A stretch of DNA of 64,000 nucleotides from G963676655 sp963676655 (lineage in GTDB: Bacteria > Verrucomicrobiota > Lentisphaeria > Victivallales > Victivallaceae): the NCBI GenBank assembly GCA_963676655.2, contig CAXXKX010000003.1, positions 4,154,001-4,218,000 on the forward strand, written 5' to 3'. Of the stretch, positions 1-9,257 are shown piece after piece. A program made the position numbers and the translations under genes. How positions within the stretch are numbered: position 1 is the stretch's first letter; each line of letters starts with the position of its first letter. The notes beneath the pieces were generated by a model. The model searched no databases and had not been told where the DNA came from. It saw nothing but the letters and a program-made list of their open reading frames with translations.

Positions 1-3000
1 CGTGCCGGTTTTCAAGGCGTGCAGACTGATGAAGCTGCCGTTCATCGCCATCTGAGCGAAGCCGGGTTTGCTCAGGGTGTATGCCTTTGCTTCGATAGCC
101 GCGTTATTGAGCAGTTCCGCGCTGATTCCGGCCAGTGACGCCACGTAGATGCTGGTCCATTGCGGAAAGCGTTTAACCGCGATCGCCACTGAATTGTCAT
201 CGACAAAGCGTCCGAGCGTAATTGCCTGCGGATCATCTATCGTAAAGCGCTGCGAATCAAGAAAGCCGCGCTTCGTATCGATTGAAAAGTGGGCCCGGAA
301 AATATCGCCGGGGCCCTGAAGCGGTAGCATGCCTTTGCATAACGGGTCGGATGATCGCTCGGCTTTGACCCGGTAATTTGCCGGCGTCAAAGCGGTTTTG
401 ACTTTTATTCCGGTCAGCTCCTGCACCCCGTTTATGTCGTATTTATTCCTTATATAACCGGGAGCATAGTGCCATATAATAGTTTTCCCGTTGCGCTTGA
501 GTTTATTTTCAATGAATGAACGCTGAAGCGCGGTCAATTCAAATGCGTTGGCAAAGACGTAAACTTTATATTTTTGAAGTTGCGGATTATTGACAATATC
601 CGTTATTAAATAGGTGTCGAAGGGAACACCGGCCGTAAATAATTCGTACCACTGATAACCTAACTGCCAGGTGACCGGATCGCGAAAACGATAGATCGAA
701 TTGCGAATGCCATAGCTGGTGGAATCATTAAGGACCATGCAGACATCCGGTTTGAAGTTTTGCGGCTGTGAATCCACCCAGTGGTAAACTTCGATTGTGC
801 GTTTGACTTCTTTAAGAATATCAGGATGCCAGAACGCGTTGTGGCTGAGATCGAAGTACCACCAGCCCTGGGTTTCAACAATCAGTTGTCCGGCCGCTTT
901 GCGATGCAGAGCCTGAAAATCCTGCAGGGAGGTCGGCGTTCCGATCTTCATTGCGCCGATTTCATTATCATAGGTTTCGCGCAGCCAGGAACGGAAGTCG
1001 AATTCTTCGAGATAGAGTTTTTTATGCATCCTGAACGAACCGAACGGAGCGCCGACGCCGCCGATCAAACCCGCCATGCGGTGCTGATAAAGGGGCTGCG
1101 TGATGACGATATCGAGATATTTTGACTTGAGGAACGGGTCAAGGTATTTTTTCAACGTTCCTCCCATCAGCCAGGTTACGCCAATGCATTTTTTGCCCAG
1201 GCCGTCTTTGATGGTCTTGATCATGTATTCTTTCATCCACCAGATTCGTTCCTGGCGGAATCTTTTGTAATCGCGGTCGGCGGCTTCGCGGACCGGATCA
1301 TAGAATTCCGGAGACACGCCGGATATTTTCGGCGACTCGTAGTAATTAACCGGGACTGAGGCGGTGTTCAGGGTAACTTCCGGTATGTGCCAGGCCTGCT
1401 GCAGCGCTTTGTCGGTCTTGTATTCTTTTTTGAGCCATTTACGCCAATTGCCGGTTCCGGCTTTGCTGAAATCGCGCAGCAGGACTTCAAACTGCCCGTC
1501 ATGGCCGCCGCAGATAAAACCGCCGATGACCATTTTTGAGTAAGGAGTCTTTTTCAGTTCTTTCAGGAAGGCGGTAATGACTTTGGCCGCGTCGGTAAAA
1601 GGTTTGTCATTGTATGGCGAGGGCCAGAAGATCATATTCTTCGGTTTCTTCTCTTTATTGGTGAAGCCAAGCATATACAGGCTGTGCCCGTAACCGTATT
1701 GGCCTTTTTCATTAACCCAGGCGGTATCCGGATTCTGCTGGACGTAATCCGTGGGCCAGGCCACGTGGAAGCCGAGCAGAATATAAGAATTCGGACTCTT
1801 TCTGGCAAACTCCCGTAACTGACTGAAGAAAGATGAGAAATCATATTTCTCACTCCTGATACTTTTCCAGACCGGTCCGGCGCCGGTTTCATCAGGCTTG
1901 CTACCGCGGTATTTCCCGAAAGTATTGTTGATCGGCAGCACTACATTGTGGATATGGACTCCGGCATCGCCAAATTTTTTAAAGTTGCCGTACTGCGTTT
2001 TCCAGGGAAAATGAAATATCGGAAGTACCGTTTTGCCATCTATCCGCAATTCCGTCCGTCCTTTTGAGGATCCCAGCTCGGAAGTCGAATCCGGGCGTTT
2101 TTGCAGCATGTCCATAGTCTCTTTCAAGGAATATCCTGGCGGCGAAGGAACCGGCGAGGTATAGATGAAATTCCATGGAGTGGAGGGAAAGGTGAAGTCG
2201 TCAAGCCAGACGGTGCAGGGATTGCCGTAGAGTCTGACGATCAGGTGGTAACGCCGTTCTTTTTTATCAGGGCGCAGCATCAGGAGGCGTTTGCGCCAGG
2301 CTTCGGGCGCTGAATTGCGGATATAGGTTTGACTGCAATATGCCCAACCGCTGCGCGGCACGTTGTCGTGGGCTGAAACTTCGCCCTTTTCATCTTCAAG
2401 CCGGAACAGCAGCAAGGATGATTTTGGCGCGTTTTCGCTGTGATAAAAGCCGCGCCAGGTTTTAATGCCGCCGCCGGCCGGAACGATCAACGGTTGTGAG
2501 GAACGCAGTTCAAGGTAGCCCATGCCGTTGGTTTTGGTTAATTTCAAGGCTTGTTTGCCATTGCGGACCCGCGATGTGTCGATCTGCCATGAGCCTTTAG
2601 CGCCGTCCCGGAAATGGAGCGTCCAGCCGAACGGAGTTTTTCCCTCACTCTCGAATCCCCCGTCAGGCAGCCATGACGGACCGGTTTGAAAAACGGTCGG
2701 ACAAGCCCAGGCTATTTCCGGTGCTAATTGTTTCGCCAGTTCAGGATGAGTGGCCAGGGCGGTGGCCATGGTCATGCGGACCTCTTTATTCGGAAACAAC
2801 AGCAATGATTTGAACACTTCGGGATCAGTGCAGACTACTGCCAGAGCCGCCGCGGCCGCTCCTTTCTGGCTCCGTACCACCCGATGCGTCGATTGATTGG
2901 TGATCAGCTTGACAAGCGGACTTACAGCGTCCGGACAAGGTTTGTTTATGGAAACCAGAGCGCGCATTGCCGCCATGCGGACCTTGGTGTCCGATATATT

Positions 3001-3255
3001 CAGGGCTTTGACTATCTCAGGCAGAGCCGGCGCCGCGGCGGAACCAATTTCCGATAATGAACCGAGAAGATGGTATCTGGTTTCATTGTCTTTGGTGTTT
3101 TTCAGTAAATTAATGACTTCGGATAATTTATTGACCGCATTGTCGCCAAGACGCTGATAGTTGCGTGCGTTTTCACGTTGTTCGGAATAATCTGTATCCG
3201 CCGCAATCAGCCCGATACCGGCCAATAGCAATAAACCTGCTGTTGAGAATTTCAT
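1..3255 (-). CDS. Secreted HEAT-repeat / GH42-like protein, C-terminus cut by window edge
   Basis: Reading leftward from ATG 3255 the frame stays open to base 1 (1085 codons, no stop), so the C-terminus lies outside the window. An AAGG ribosome-binding site lies about 13 nt upstream. The N-terminus is a signal peptide (MKFSTAGLLLLAGIGLIAA). Residues about 40-190 look like HEAT repeats (alanine/leucine-rich helical pairs such as KVRMAAMRALVSI and KEVRMTMATALATH). A beta-sandwich-like region follows, then a TIM-barrel related to GH42 beta-galactosidases, and a Rossmann-like tail (VYVFANAFELTALQRSFIE...). By hand alignment with the other three GH42-like proteins here, the catalytic pair would be Glu590 (GHDGQFE) and Glu751 (LYLEEFDFR). 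Probably an extracellular glycosidase of unknown substrate. It lies 47 bp behind a pseudopilin gene, very likely in one operon. Confidence 0.85.
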   Translation of the reverse strand, partial: MKFSTAGLLLLAGIGLIAADTDYSEQRENARNYQRLGDNAVNKLSEVINLLKNTKDNETRYHLLGSLSEIGSAAAPALPEIVKALNISDTKVRMAAMRALVSINKPCPDAVSPLVKLITNQSTHRVVRSQKGAAAAALAVVCTDPEVFKSLLLFPNKEVRMTMATALATHPELAKQLAPEIAWACPTVFQTGPSWLPDGGFESEGKTPFGWTLHFRDGAKGSWQIDTSRVRNGKQALKLTKTNGMGYLELRSSQPLIVPAGGGIKTWRGFYHSENAPKSSLLLFRLEDEKGEVSAHDNVPRSGWAYCSQTYIRNSAPEAWRKRLLMLRPDKKERRYHLIVRLYGNPCTVWLDDFTFPSTPWNFIYTSPVPSPPGYSLKETMDMLQKRPDSTSELGSSKGRTELRIDGKTVLPIFHFPWKTQYGNFKKFGDAGVHIHNVVLPINNTFGKYRGSKPDETGAGPVWKSIRSEKYDFSSFFSQLREFARKSPNSYILLGFHVAWPTDYVQQNPDTAWVNEKGQYGYGHSLYMLGFTNKEKKPKNMIFWPSPYNDKPFTDAAKVITAFLKELKKTPYSKMVIGGFICGGHDGQFEVLLRDFSKAGTGNWRKWLKKEYKTDKALQQAWHIPEVTLNTASVPVNYYESPKISGVSPEFYDPVREAADRDYKRFRQERIWWMKEYMIKTIKDGLGKKCIGVTWLMGGTLKKYLDPFLKSKYLDIVITQPLYQHRMAGLIGGVGAPFGSFRMHKKLYLEEFDFRSWLRETYDNEIGAMKIGTPTSLQDFQALHRKAAGQLIVETQGWWYFDLSHNAFWHPDILKEVKRTIEVYHWVDSQPQNFKPDVCMVLNDSTSYGIRNSIYRFRDPVTWQLGYQWYELFTAGVPFDTYLITDIVNNPQLQKYKVYVFANAFELTALQRSFIENKLKRNGKTIIWHYAPGYIRNKYDINGVQELTGIKVKTALTPANYRVKAERSSDPLCKGMLPLQGPGDIFRAHFSIDTKRGFLDSQRFTIDDPQAITLGRFVDDNSVAIAVKRFPQWTSIYVASLAGISAELLNNAAIEAKAYTLSKPGFAQMAMNGSFISLHALKTGT

Positions 3256-3302
3256 GCTCAATTATGATCCTTCTTATGCTTTAAAATAATATACCATGGA
3301 AA

Positions 3303-3998
3303 TTATAATTTGCCGCCGCTGAAAAATATATCTATGTATGACAGCGAACTGAGTTCGACATATTTCATGTATTTGACATGGCCGTCCAGCATGGTGTAGT
3401 TGGTGCCGCCGGTATGGACCGGATAGATGGAGGACATTGTATTCGGGTAGGTTTTGCGGAAAAAGCCGCTGCTGGTCCAATAATCGCCGGCATCACGGGA
3501 TGAATCGCCGAAGCCGGCGGTTGAACTCGGTTTTGGCAGCAGGTTCATCTTCCGATGGTAGTAAAGATATTGAATGTTGGCGGCTCCGGTGTCGCGGTTG
3601 ACGCATTTGGGCAGGTAATAAGCGTAGGAAATATTGCATCCGTAATCGCCGTAGGCAATGCCGCCGGAGAGCCGGTATTTGGTCACCTGAATGCCGCTGC
3701 TCAAATGACTCAATGGGACTCCCGGACAATTGAATATTTCCTTATTTACATACTGGCGTTCGATAAATTTATCCAGAAATCCCGGTCCGTTCGCGACCGG
3801 ATAAATGGAGCTGAAAGCATCGTTGTCGTCAAGATACAACATATGCGCGATGCCGATTTGTTTAAGGTTGCCGGTGCATTTGATGGATTTTGCTTTATCC
3901 CGGGCCTGGTTAAGTGCCGGCAGCAGCATTGACGCCAGAATCGCGATGATCGCGATCACGACCAGCAATTCAATCAGGGTGAAAATTCTTCTTCTCAT
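3303..3998 (-). CDS. Prepilin-like (pseudopilin) protein with C-terminal DG-H motif
   Basis: A 231-aa protein starting MRRRI-FTLIELLVVIAIIAILAS, the class III signal of type IV pilins and type II secretion pseudopilins: a short basic leader, Glu at +5 and a hydrophobic helix. The C-terminal segment has HTGG...MLDGHVKY, the H-X9-DG-type motif common in the large pseudopilin families of Lentisphaerota and Planctomycetota. I chose ATG 3998 over the in-frame TTG 4007 because AGGA lies about 10 nt before 3998 and would overlap the TTG. The residue before the cleavage point is Ile, not the usual Gly. It heads a leftward operon with the HEAT/GH42-like gene and is divergent from the AraC gene at 4184. 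The role, surface display or secretion of its partner, is inferred from context. Confidence 0.9.
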   Translation of the reverse strand: MRRRIFTLIELLVVIAIIAILASMLLPALNQARDKAKSIKCTGNLKQIGIAHMLYLDDNDAFSSIYPVANGPGFLDKFIERQYVNKEIFNCPGVPLSHLSSGIQVTKYRLSGGIAYGDYGCNISYAYYLPKCVNRDTGAANIQYLYYHRKMNLLPKPSSTAGFGDSSRDAGDYWTSSGFFRKTYPNTMSSIYPVHTGGTNYTMLDGHVKYMKYVELSSLSYIDIFFSGGKL

Positions 3999-4183
3999 TT
4001 TTTCCAATCCTTTTGTTCAGTTTGTTTTTATTCAACAATAGATAATTTCCTGTCGTGAATACAAGCTATTGTCGATAATAATTTTAAAAACTTGATTTAT
4101 TGACATAAATGTATATTGTAATCATGTTGTGATTATTATATCACTTAAAAATTGAAACCGCATGAAAAAAACGATCATTAATT

Positions 4184-5017
4184 ATGAATAAAAAAAACAT
4201 AACCAGATATACGACGTTGTCACAGCAGAATCTTAAAGACGAATTTTCGAGGCTTTCCGGCTTGAGAACTGGCGGAATCCAGTCCAATTGGCGCTCCGCC
4301 CGGCGTGAGATTGATGAAATGCGCCCGCGTAAATTCAATCATTATACGATCTCCCACCTTTTCGACGGCAGGGGGGTATTATACGTAAATGACCAGCGTT
4401 ATGACCTGGCCCCCGGAGACGCGGTAATCATGCTGCCGGGTATAACACAGGATTACTTCGGGTATAAGCACTATTACTTTGAAGACGCAATCGGCTTCTC
4501 CGGTGCTTTGCCGGATTCCCTGGTGGAACAGGGCTTGTTGCACGCGGGTAAAATCACCCTGGGCCTGGAACGCTGTCTGCTGCCGGTTATCCAGAATGTC
4601 TTATCGACAGATCGCGCCCGGCAGCTTAACGCGCATTATGCGCTTGGAGTCCTGCTGACTGAAATATGCCGGTCGCAGGCCACCAGCATATCCGCGTCAA
4701 AAATTGAATTGCTGGCCAACGATATCCTTAACTCTCCGGAGAAAAAACGTACGATTCAGGACATGGCGCGGTTCTGTTGTCTCAGTGAAGTTCAATTCCG
4801 CCGGGTTTTCAAGCAAAAATTCAAGATGTCGCCGAAACAATATTATGATCAGATCAGAATCAATACCGCAGCCAGGATGGTGGAAAAAACGGAATTGCCG
4901 TTATCGGAAATCGCCGCAAGGTTCAATTATGCGGATCAATTTCATTTCAGTCGCTGTTTTGTGCAGCATTTCGGTTATCCGCCGGTAGATTTCAGGAGGC
5001 GCGCGAAAATCGTTTGA
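4184..5017 (+). CDS. AraC-family transcriptional regulator
   Basis: A 277-aa protein. The N-terminal half is a cupin-like sensor (GRGVLYVNDQRYDLAPGDAVIMLPG, about residues 60-95). The C-terminal 100 residues carry the paired AraC helix-turn-helix: IQDMARFCCLSEVQFRRVFKQKF, then LPLSEIAARFNYADQFHFSRCF...FGYPPVDFR. Such proteins usually activate carbohydrate genes after binding a small ligand. It is divergent from the pseudopilin/HEAT-GH42 operon (start 3998), the likely target. The start ATG has no good ribosome-binding site. A 9-codon reading frame (4162-4191) overlaps the start, which may or may not matter. It ends 8 bp before the stop of the convergent GH106-like gene. Confidence 0.92.
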   Translation: MNKKNITRYTTLSQQNLKDEFSRLSGLRTGGIQSNWRSARREIDEMRPRKFNHYTISHLFDGRGVLYVNDQRYDLAPGDAVIMLPGITQDYFGYKHYYFEDAIGFSGALPDSLVEQGLLHAGKITLGLERCLLPVIQNVLSTDRARQLNAHYALGVLLTEICRSQATSISASKIELLANDILNSPEKKRTIQDMARFCCLSEVQFRRVFKQKFKMSPKQYYDQIRINTAARMVEKTELPLSEIAARFNYADQFHFSRCFVQHFGYPPVDFRRRAKIV

Positions 5018-5025
5018 ACTATAAG

Positions 5026-7527
5026 TTACTCCGCGATGATATAAACAGCGGAAGTCAGGCCGTCAAACTCGTTCGCGTTTTCCCAGATGATTTCCAGCAG
5101 ATTTTCCTCATGGTTCAGTTTATCCGAAATATCCAATGCAAGGTTGAACGGGTCGTAAAAAAATCTGCGTGAAAAATCAGCTTTGTGCAGATGCTGCCCG
5201 TTCAGCCTTAGCGTGCAATTGCCCTGCAGCGTGTCCGATTCGATGACCAGAAACAGTTTTTCTGATCTTGTCCCGGTTGTAAACGTCGCCTTGAATTCGG
5301 CCTTGACCGGATAGCGTGAAGCGGGAGGCGCGGCCGCGTCAAAGATCGGTCTGATTTGTTTGGAAATAATATGCGGCAGTTCGGTCCCGATCATGTCGCG
5401 CATAAGACAAAATTTCTGGTTCCGGAACTTTTGTTCGTCCGCTTTTATCTCCCAGTTGATAAAAGTGTCGACAACTTTGCAGGGCGGCTTGTATTCCCAT
5501 TCCGGGGCGGAGTCGAACTCAAACGACCTTGGTTCAATCTCCGTTTCCGGCGGGATATATGCCGGCAGCGAGGTATCGTCCCGGCCGGCGTAGAGTAGAA
5601 CTCCGGTAAAACCGGGAATGACGAATTTTCCGTCCGATAAGCGGAATTCGGTGTTTGTAATTCCGTCATACAGTGTTGCCGTCCGGTCAAAATCGAAAAA
5701 TCCCGCGTTGGGAGAATTATTATAGATATAGATAATTTGTCCGTCCTGATGATCTTTTACAAGGGAAAGCAGGTCATTGACGCCAGCGCCGGACGCGTAT
5801 GTGGATATGGGCAAAGGCGCGGCACCGGTGTGATCGAGTGTATCACTTTCAGCTTCAATTGTCGCGAAAGGCAGTTTTTCGTCGTAACCGCGTGGAATTA
5901 TCACGGCTTTGAAATCATTTGCCTGTTCCGGATTCTCCAGCAGCATATCATCGTCTAAAATAATAAAACGGTAATGGTTTTCGAGTAGGAACTGACAGGC
6001 TTCATAAAGGTTGTCGCGCAGTTTTTGCGCTTTTACCTGATCATAAGGCATCTGTCGCCGGAATTGTCTGACCGGATTGACCAGGCATATTTCGGCGGAT
6101 AGTTCGCCTTTGCTCAGTCTCGTGCAAATATTGCCGGCGTAATCGGCAAAGTGTTTGAAGTTGGCGAATTCCGGGTCCTGAAAGAAGAACGACTTGCCCG
6201 CGTCATTCTTGCGGAGCCCGTCATATGAATAATAGAAACCGTGAGGAACCAGAAAATTGATACCAAGGGCGAACAGCCAGTCGGCGACTTTACGCATTCC
6301 GTCGAATCCGAAATTAAAGGCGTTGCAGCCGAAGCATTCACTCAGGACAAGGCTGTGACCGTGTATTTTAGCGGCGGACGCGATAAAACGGCCGCCGAAA
6401 TTCAAGGCCGGGTATTTCCGGTTGCCGATATTGGGGGTAATATGGTCAAATCCCGGAATATCGAAATGATTCTGGTAACTTGAGATACTGCCGCCTGAGG
6501 TGATTTGCTTCATCGGGTCTTCTTCGCAGATTACATGTCCGCACAAAAGCAGATTATGTTGTTTGCACCAGTCAGCAATCTGGCCGAAAAAGTTAGTCTT
6601 ATAAAGTCTGGCGACGGTTTTCCAGTAGTGTTCCCGGAATTTTTCGCTTGCTTCTCCGAAATTGACGCTCAGGTGGTAGAGATTCGCTTCGAGAGGATAA
6701 CCGTGTTCGCGTTGGAATTCTTCCGGTAACGATGGCGTCCATGGCGGAGACGCGCCGCAAGAGGGTTCATCGGTAAAGATTCCTGGGATGGTTGAACCAA
6801 AATATTCTCCTGCCGTTTCAGCGTATTTATCATGAGTAAGCTCGATAAAACGACGGACGCATTCAGGGTTGAGGTTGTCCGGGGAGTTGCCGTACTTGCC
6901 GTCATTCTGGACGATTGCGGCGACCGCGCAGTAGATGGTCCATTCTCCTGCCGGAAGTACGGTTTCAAGCCGCAACTGCGGATAGAAGGTTTCCGCCCGG
7001 CAGTGCGGGAACTCGAAGTCATCGATCATGCCGGAAAAATATGAGCTGTTCCAGGCTGACGCGAACCACTTGTCACGAATAATCCCGACAGCTCCGGAAA
7101 CGTCGCGCTCTTCCACAATGGAGTCGTCCGGGCCGGATTTAACCGCGACGGCTGAAAGCAGTTTATGCGGACCGAGGTCGGCGGTAAACTGCCCGTTTGA
7201 ATCGGGCTTCACGGTTTTGATGACAATCTGCCGGGCCGCAAACTCAGGATGCTCCATCAAAATCCGGCCTCCGGCCGCGCCGGACGGGAACGGGTCCTCG
7301 TCGTAAAGCCATGCTTTGAGCTCCAGTTTTGCGGCCGTTTCGACAATAAAGCGAACCGTATCAAACCAGGCATCGGAGCCGTACGGAGTCAACAGACCTG
7401 CGCGCGGATGGATAAAAAAACCGCTTACCCCGCATTCTTTCATTAATTGCAACTGTCGCAGTATTTCCGGTTTTTCCAAGCGGTGGTTCAGAAACCAGAA
7501 CGGGGCCGGATTTAAATTGTCAAGCAT
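5026..7527 (-). CDS. GH106-like glycoside hydrolase (TIM barrel plus C-terminal jelly roll)
   Basis: An 833-aa protein. The N-terminal block PFWFLNHRLEKPEILRQL...GVSGFFIHPRAGL...KAWLYDEDPFPSGAAGG is typical of GH106 alpha-L-rhamnosidase-like TIM barrels. Candidate catalytic acids are Glu254 (GIFTDEPS) and Glu397 (LSECFGC). The last ~200 residues are beta-rich with a GH2-type sugar-binding signature (LRLNGQHL...FNLALDISDKL). A longer frame runs back to 7740, but it would cross a sigma-70-type promoter and operator and enter the divergent LacI gene; ATG 7527 gives the conserved MLDNLNPAPFW start and has AGAG upstream. No signal peptide is visible, so it may act in the cytoplasm or periplasm on imported oligosaccharides. 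A paralogue lies at 19775. The exact substrate is unknown. Confidence 0.85.
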   Translation of the reverse strand: MLDNLNPAPFWFLNHRLEKPEILRQLQLMKECGVSGFFIHPRAGLLTPYGSDAWFDTVRFIVETAAKLELKAWLYDEDPFPSGAAGGRILMEHPEFAARQIVIKTVKPDSNGQFTADLGPHKLLSAVAVKSGPDDSIVEERDVSGAVGIIRDKWFASAWNSSYFSGMIDDFEFPHCRAETFYPQLRLETVLPAGEWTIYCAVAAIVQNDGKYGNSPDNLNPECVRRFIELTHDKYAETAGEYFGSTIPGIFTDEPSCGASPPWTPSLPEEFQREHGYPLEANLYHLSVNFGEASEKFREHYWKTVARLYKTNFFGQIADWCKQHNLLLCGHVICEEDPMKQITSGGSISSYQNHFDIPGFDHITPNIGNRKYPALNFGGRFIASAAKIHGHSLVLSECFGCNAFNFGFDGMRKVADWLFALGINFLVPHGFYYSYDGLRKNDAGKSFFFQDPEFANFKHFADYAGNICTRLSKGELSAEICLVNPVRQFRRQMPYDQVKAQKLRDNLYEACQFLLENHYRFIILDDDMLLENPEQANDFKAVIIPRGYDEKLPFATIEAESDTLDHTGAAPLPISTYASGAGVNDLLSLVKDHQDGQIIYIYNNSPNAGFFDFDRTATLYDGITNTEFRLSDGKFVIPGFTGVLLYAGRDDTSLPAYIPPETEIEPRSFEFDSAPEWEYKPPCKVVDTFINWEIKADEQKFRNQKFCLMRDMIGTELPHIISKQIRPIFDAAAPPASRYPVKAEFKATFTTGTRSEKLFLVIESDTLQGNCTLRLNGQHLHKADFSRRFFYDPFNLALDISDKLNHEENLLEIIWENANEFDGLTSAVYIIAE

Positions 7528-7554
7528 ATAATTAAATCTCTTTTTGTTATTTTC

Positions 7555-7566
7555 GTAACTTGTTAC
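7555..7566. promoter_or_regulatory. LacI-type operator 1 (in front of the GH106-like gene)
   Basis: GTAACTTGTTAC, a 5-bp inverted repeat around a TT centre. It starts 3 nt downstream of the leftward -10 box (7570-7575), so a bound repressor would block the GH106-like transcript. It matches 11 of 12 bases of the inverted copy at 7671. Assignment to the adjacent LacI protein is an inference. Confidence 0.65.
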
Positions 7567-7569
7567 ATA

Positions 7570-7598
7570 AAAATACAACATGAAATCATAAAAGTCAA
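7570..7598 (-). promoter_or_regulatory. Sigma-70-like promoter for the GH106-like gene
   Basis: On the minus strand: TTGACT (7598-7593), 17-nt spacer, TATTTT (7575-7570). The position fits leftward transcription of the gene starting at 7527, and operator 1 follows at once. Confidence 0.6.
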
Positions 7599-7629
7599 TG
7601 TTTTTTTTAAATTTTTTGCATAAAAGGGG

Positions 7630-7658
7630 TTGACATATGGCTTGTATCCAAGTATAAT
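7630..7658 (+). promoter_or_regulatory. Consensus sigma-70 promoter for the LacI gene
   Basis: Perfect TTGACA (7630-7635) and TATAAT (7653-7658) with a 17-nt spacer, 48 nt before the LacI start codon. A matching operator lies 12 nt downstream of the -10 box, which suggests autorepression. Confidence 0.8.
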
Positions 7659-7670
7659 AGTGATGTAAAT

Positions 7671-7682
7671 GCAACAAGTTAC
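7671..7682. promoter_or_regulatory. LacI-type operator 2 (in front of the LacI gene)
   Basis: GCAACAAGTTAC, the reverse complement of operator 1 with one mismatch (11/12). It lies around the expected transcription start of the LacI gene. The two sites are 116 bp apart centre to centre, close enough for looping between tetrameric repressors. Confidence 0.65.
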
Positions 7683-7705
7683 GTAATTGAGAATAAGGCA
7701 CGCCA

Positions 7706-8719
7706 ATGCAGGAAACAATATCAAAAAAACCGGTAAGCATGAAAGATGTTGCTGATTACCTTGGTGTTTCCAAGGCAACCGTTTCGCGTGCCTTGAGCGG
7801 CAAAACCGAGATATCCGCGGCAATGCGGCAAAAGATCAATAAAGCCTGTGAACAACTTGGTTATCGCCTGAATCCGAATATTCAGGATCTGGTTTTGAAA
7901 AGCCGCAGCGGAGTTACCAGGAATATTGGTTATGTGTTGGTCGGTCGGGATTTTTCCGATCCGGCTTATGCATCAATGATGGATGGTATAGCAGAGGGGA
8001 TCAAGAAAATTCAATATAATCTGGTGCTGGTAAAGTTGACTGGAGATGAGCGGAATATTTATGATCTGCCGCCGATGCTTCGGGACGGACGGCTGGATGG
8101 TATTCTGATTACCGGCAATCTGAGACCGCCGGTAATGAACGCGCTGAAAAAACTGCGAATAATGACAGTGGCGCTTGGAGCTTATTCGCCTGTGGTCCTG
8201 CAAGGGGTTAACAATGTCCAGTCCAATCTGGAAAAAAAATCATACGAATCGGTTGAACTGGCGCTGAAAAACGGTTGTCGCAGTATTGCTTTGTTTGAGG
8301 AAACACCGGAATCGTTTTCAAACCTGCAGATCTATAATTACATCAAAGCTGCAGCTCAGGAATACGGTATTGAATTCCGCCAGAATAACTTTTTCAGGGG
8401 AGACGGGGCTTACAGCGGCGCGATGAAGGTTATGAAGCCGGTCTTTGAACAGCCGGAATTATCCTTTGACTGTATAATTTGCTGGGATTTCCGGACCGCG
8501 GGCGAAGTGGCCTCTCTTGTAATGGGCCGTTGCGGTCTGCGGAATGAACCGGACGTGAAAATCGTCGTATCAAGGCCATATCCGCATTTTACTTTACCGG
8601 TTCCGGCTCTGTATCTGGAAGAGAGTGGATGCATGATAGCGCGAACCGGAGTAGAATTTCTGCTTGAGCAGATAAAAAACGGTTCTGAGATAACTAAAAC
8701 AATTCAAATTAAAGTTTAA
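7706..8719 (+). CDS. LacI-family transcriptional regulator
   Basis: A 337-aa protein of normal LacI length. Residues about 10-60 form the LacI helix-turn-helix and hinge (VSMKDVADYLGVSKATVSRAL, then RQKINKACEQLGYRLNPN). The rest is a periplasmic-binding-protein-like sensor (GYVLVGRDFSDPAYASMMDGI, GRLDGILITG). AAGG lies 9 nt before the ATG. It is transcribed away from the GH106-like gene, and paired operators lie between the two, so it probably represses both its own operon and the hydrolase until a sugar ligand binds. It probably shares a transcript with the small secreted protein at 8737 (17-bp gap). Confidence 0.95.
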   Translation: MQETISKKPVSMKDVADYLGVSKATVSRALSGKTEISAAMRQKINKACEQLGYRLNPNIQDLVLKSRSGVTRNIGYVLVGRDFSDPAYASMMDGIAEGIKKIQYNLVLVKLTGDERNIYDLPPMLRDGRLDGILITGNLRPPVMNALKKLRIMTVALGAYSPVVLQGVNNVQSNLEKKSYESVELALKNGCRSIALFEETPESFSNLQIYNYIKAAAQEYGIEFRQNNFFRGDGAYSGAMKVMKPVFEQPELSFDCIICWDFRTAGEVASLVMGRCGLRNEPDVKIVVSRPYPHFTLPVPALYLEESGCMIARTGVEFLLEQIKNGSEITKTIQIKV

Positions 8720-8736
8720 TAGAAGGAGAAGACATC

Positions 8737-9222
8737 ATGAGAAAAATGAGTTTAATCGCGGCAATTTCTACTTTTGGCCTGATTGCATTTGCAGGAGAGA
8801 GCATTGAACTGAAATTTTCCGGAAAAAGAATTGACAGTTACATTAAACAGAAAAGATGTACGGTCAAAGATGGTGTCTTGTCAATGTCCGGGGATACCGC
8901 CAGTAAGGACAACAAGTGGCGAATGGTTGTTTTGCCGCTTTCATTCAAAGCTCCCGCCGGCAGGAAATTCACTTTCAAAGGTGAAATAAAAGGCGAAAAA
9001 ATCAAGGGCCGGTTCGAAGTTGCGATACGTTTAATAAAAGCCGACGGCAAATCCCTCAAATATGAAACTTATACGATAACCAAAGATCAGGATTGGAAGA
9101 AGTTCAGCAAGACTTTTACTGCACCGGAAAAAACCGCGAAAATGCAGTTTTACATCCTGGCCCGGGGCATGGGCGACGAAAGTATTGGATCAGTCAAAAA
9201 TTTATCAATAGAACAACTATAA
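8737..9222 (+). CDS. Small secreted beta-sandwich protein, possibly carbohydrate-binding
   Basis: A 161-aa protein with a clear signal peptide (MRKMSLIAAISTFGLIAFAG). The rest reads as a single beta-sandwich like CBM_4_9-type modules: FKAPAGRKFTFKGEIKGEK... RFEVAIRLIKADGK... WKKFSKTFTAPEKTAKMQFYILARG. There is a strong AGAAGGAGAAG ribosome-binding site. It follows the LacI gene in the same direction after 17 bp, so it may be induced along with the GH106-like enzyme. A second small secreted protein of similar architecture is at 37142. No precise family was recognised; carbohydrate binding is an inference from fold-like features. Confidence 0.75.
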   Translation: MRKMSLIAAISTFGLIAFAGESIELKFSGKRIDSYIKQKRCTVKDGVLSMSGDTASKDNKWRMVVLPLSFKAPAGRKFTFKGEIKGEKIKGRFEVAIRLIKADGKSLKYETYTITKDQDWKKFSKTFTAPEKTAKMQFYILARGMGDESIGSVKNLSIEQL

Positions 9223-9257
9223 CAAAGAATCGTGCAAAATACAAGATTTGGACCGCA

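Noticed and set aside
781..1125. 114-codon plus-strand frame
   Set aside because: Antisense to the continuous leftward frame 3255-1, which has a signal peptide and clear homology to three other proteins here.
7528..7740. N-terminal extension of the GH106-like gene up to 7740
   Set aside because: It would cross the leftward promoter and operator and overlap the LacI start; the conserved protein begins at 7527.
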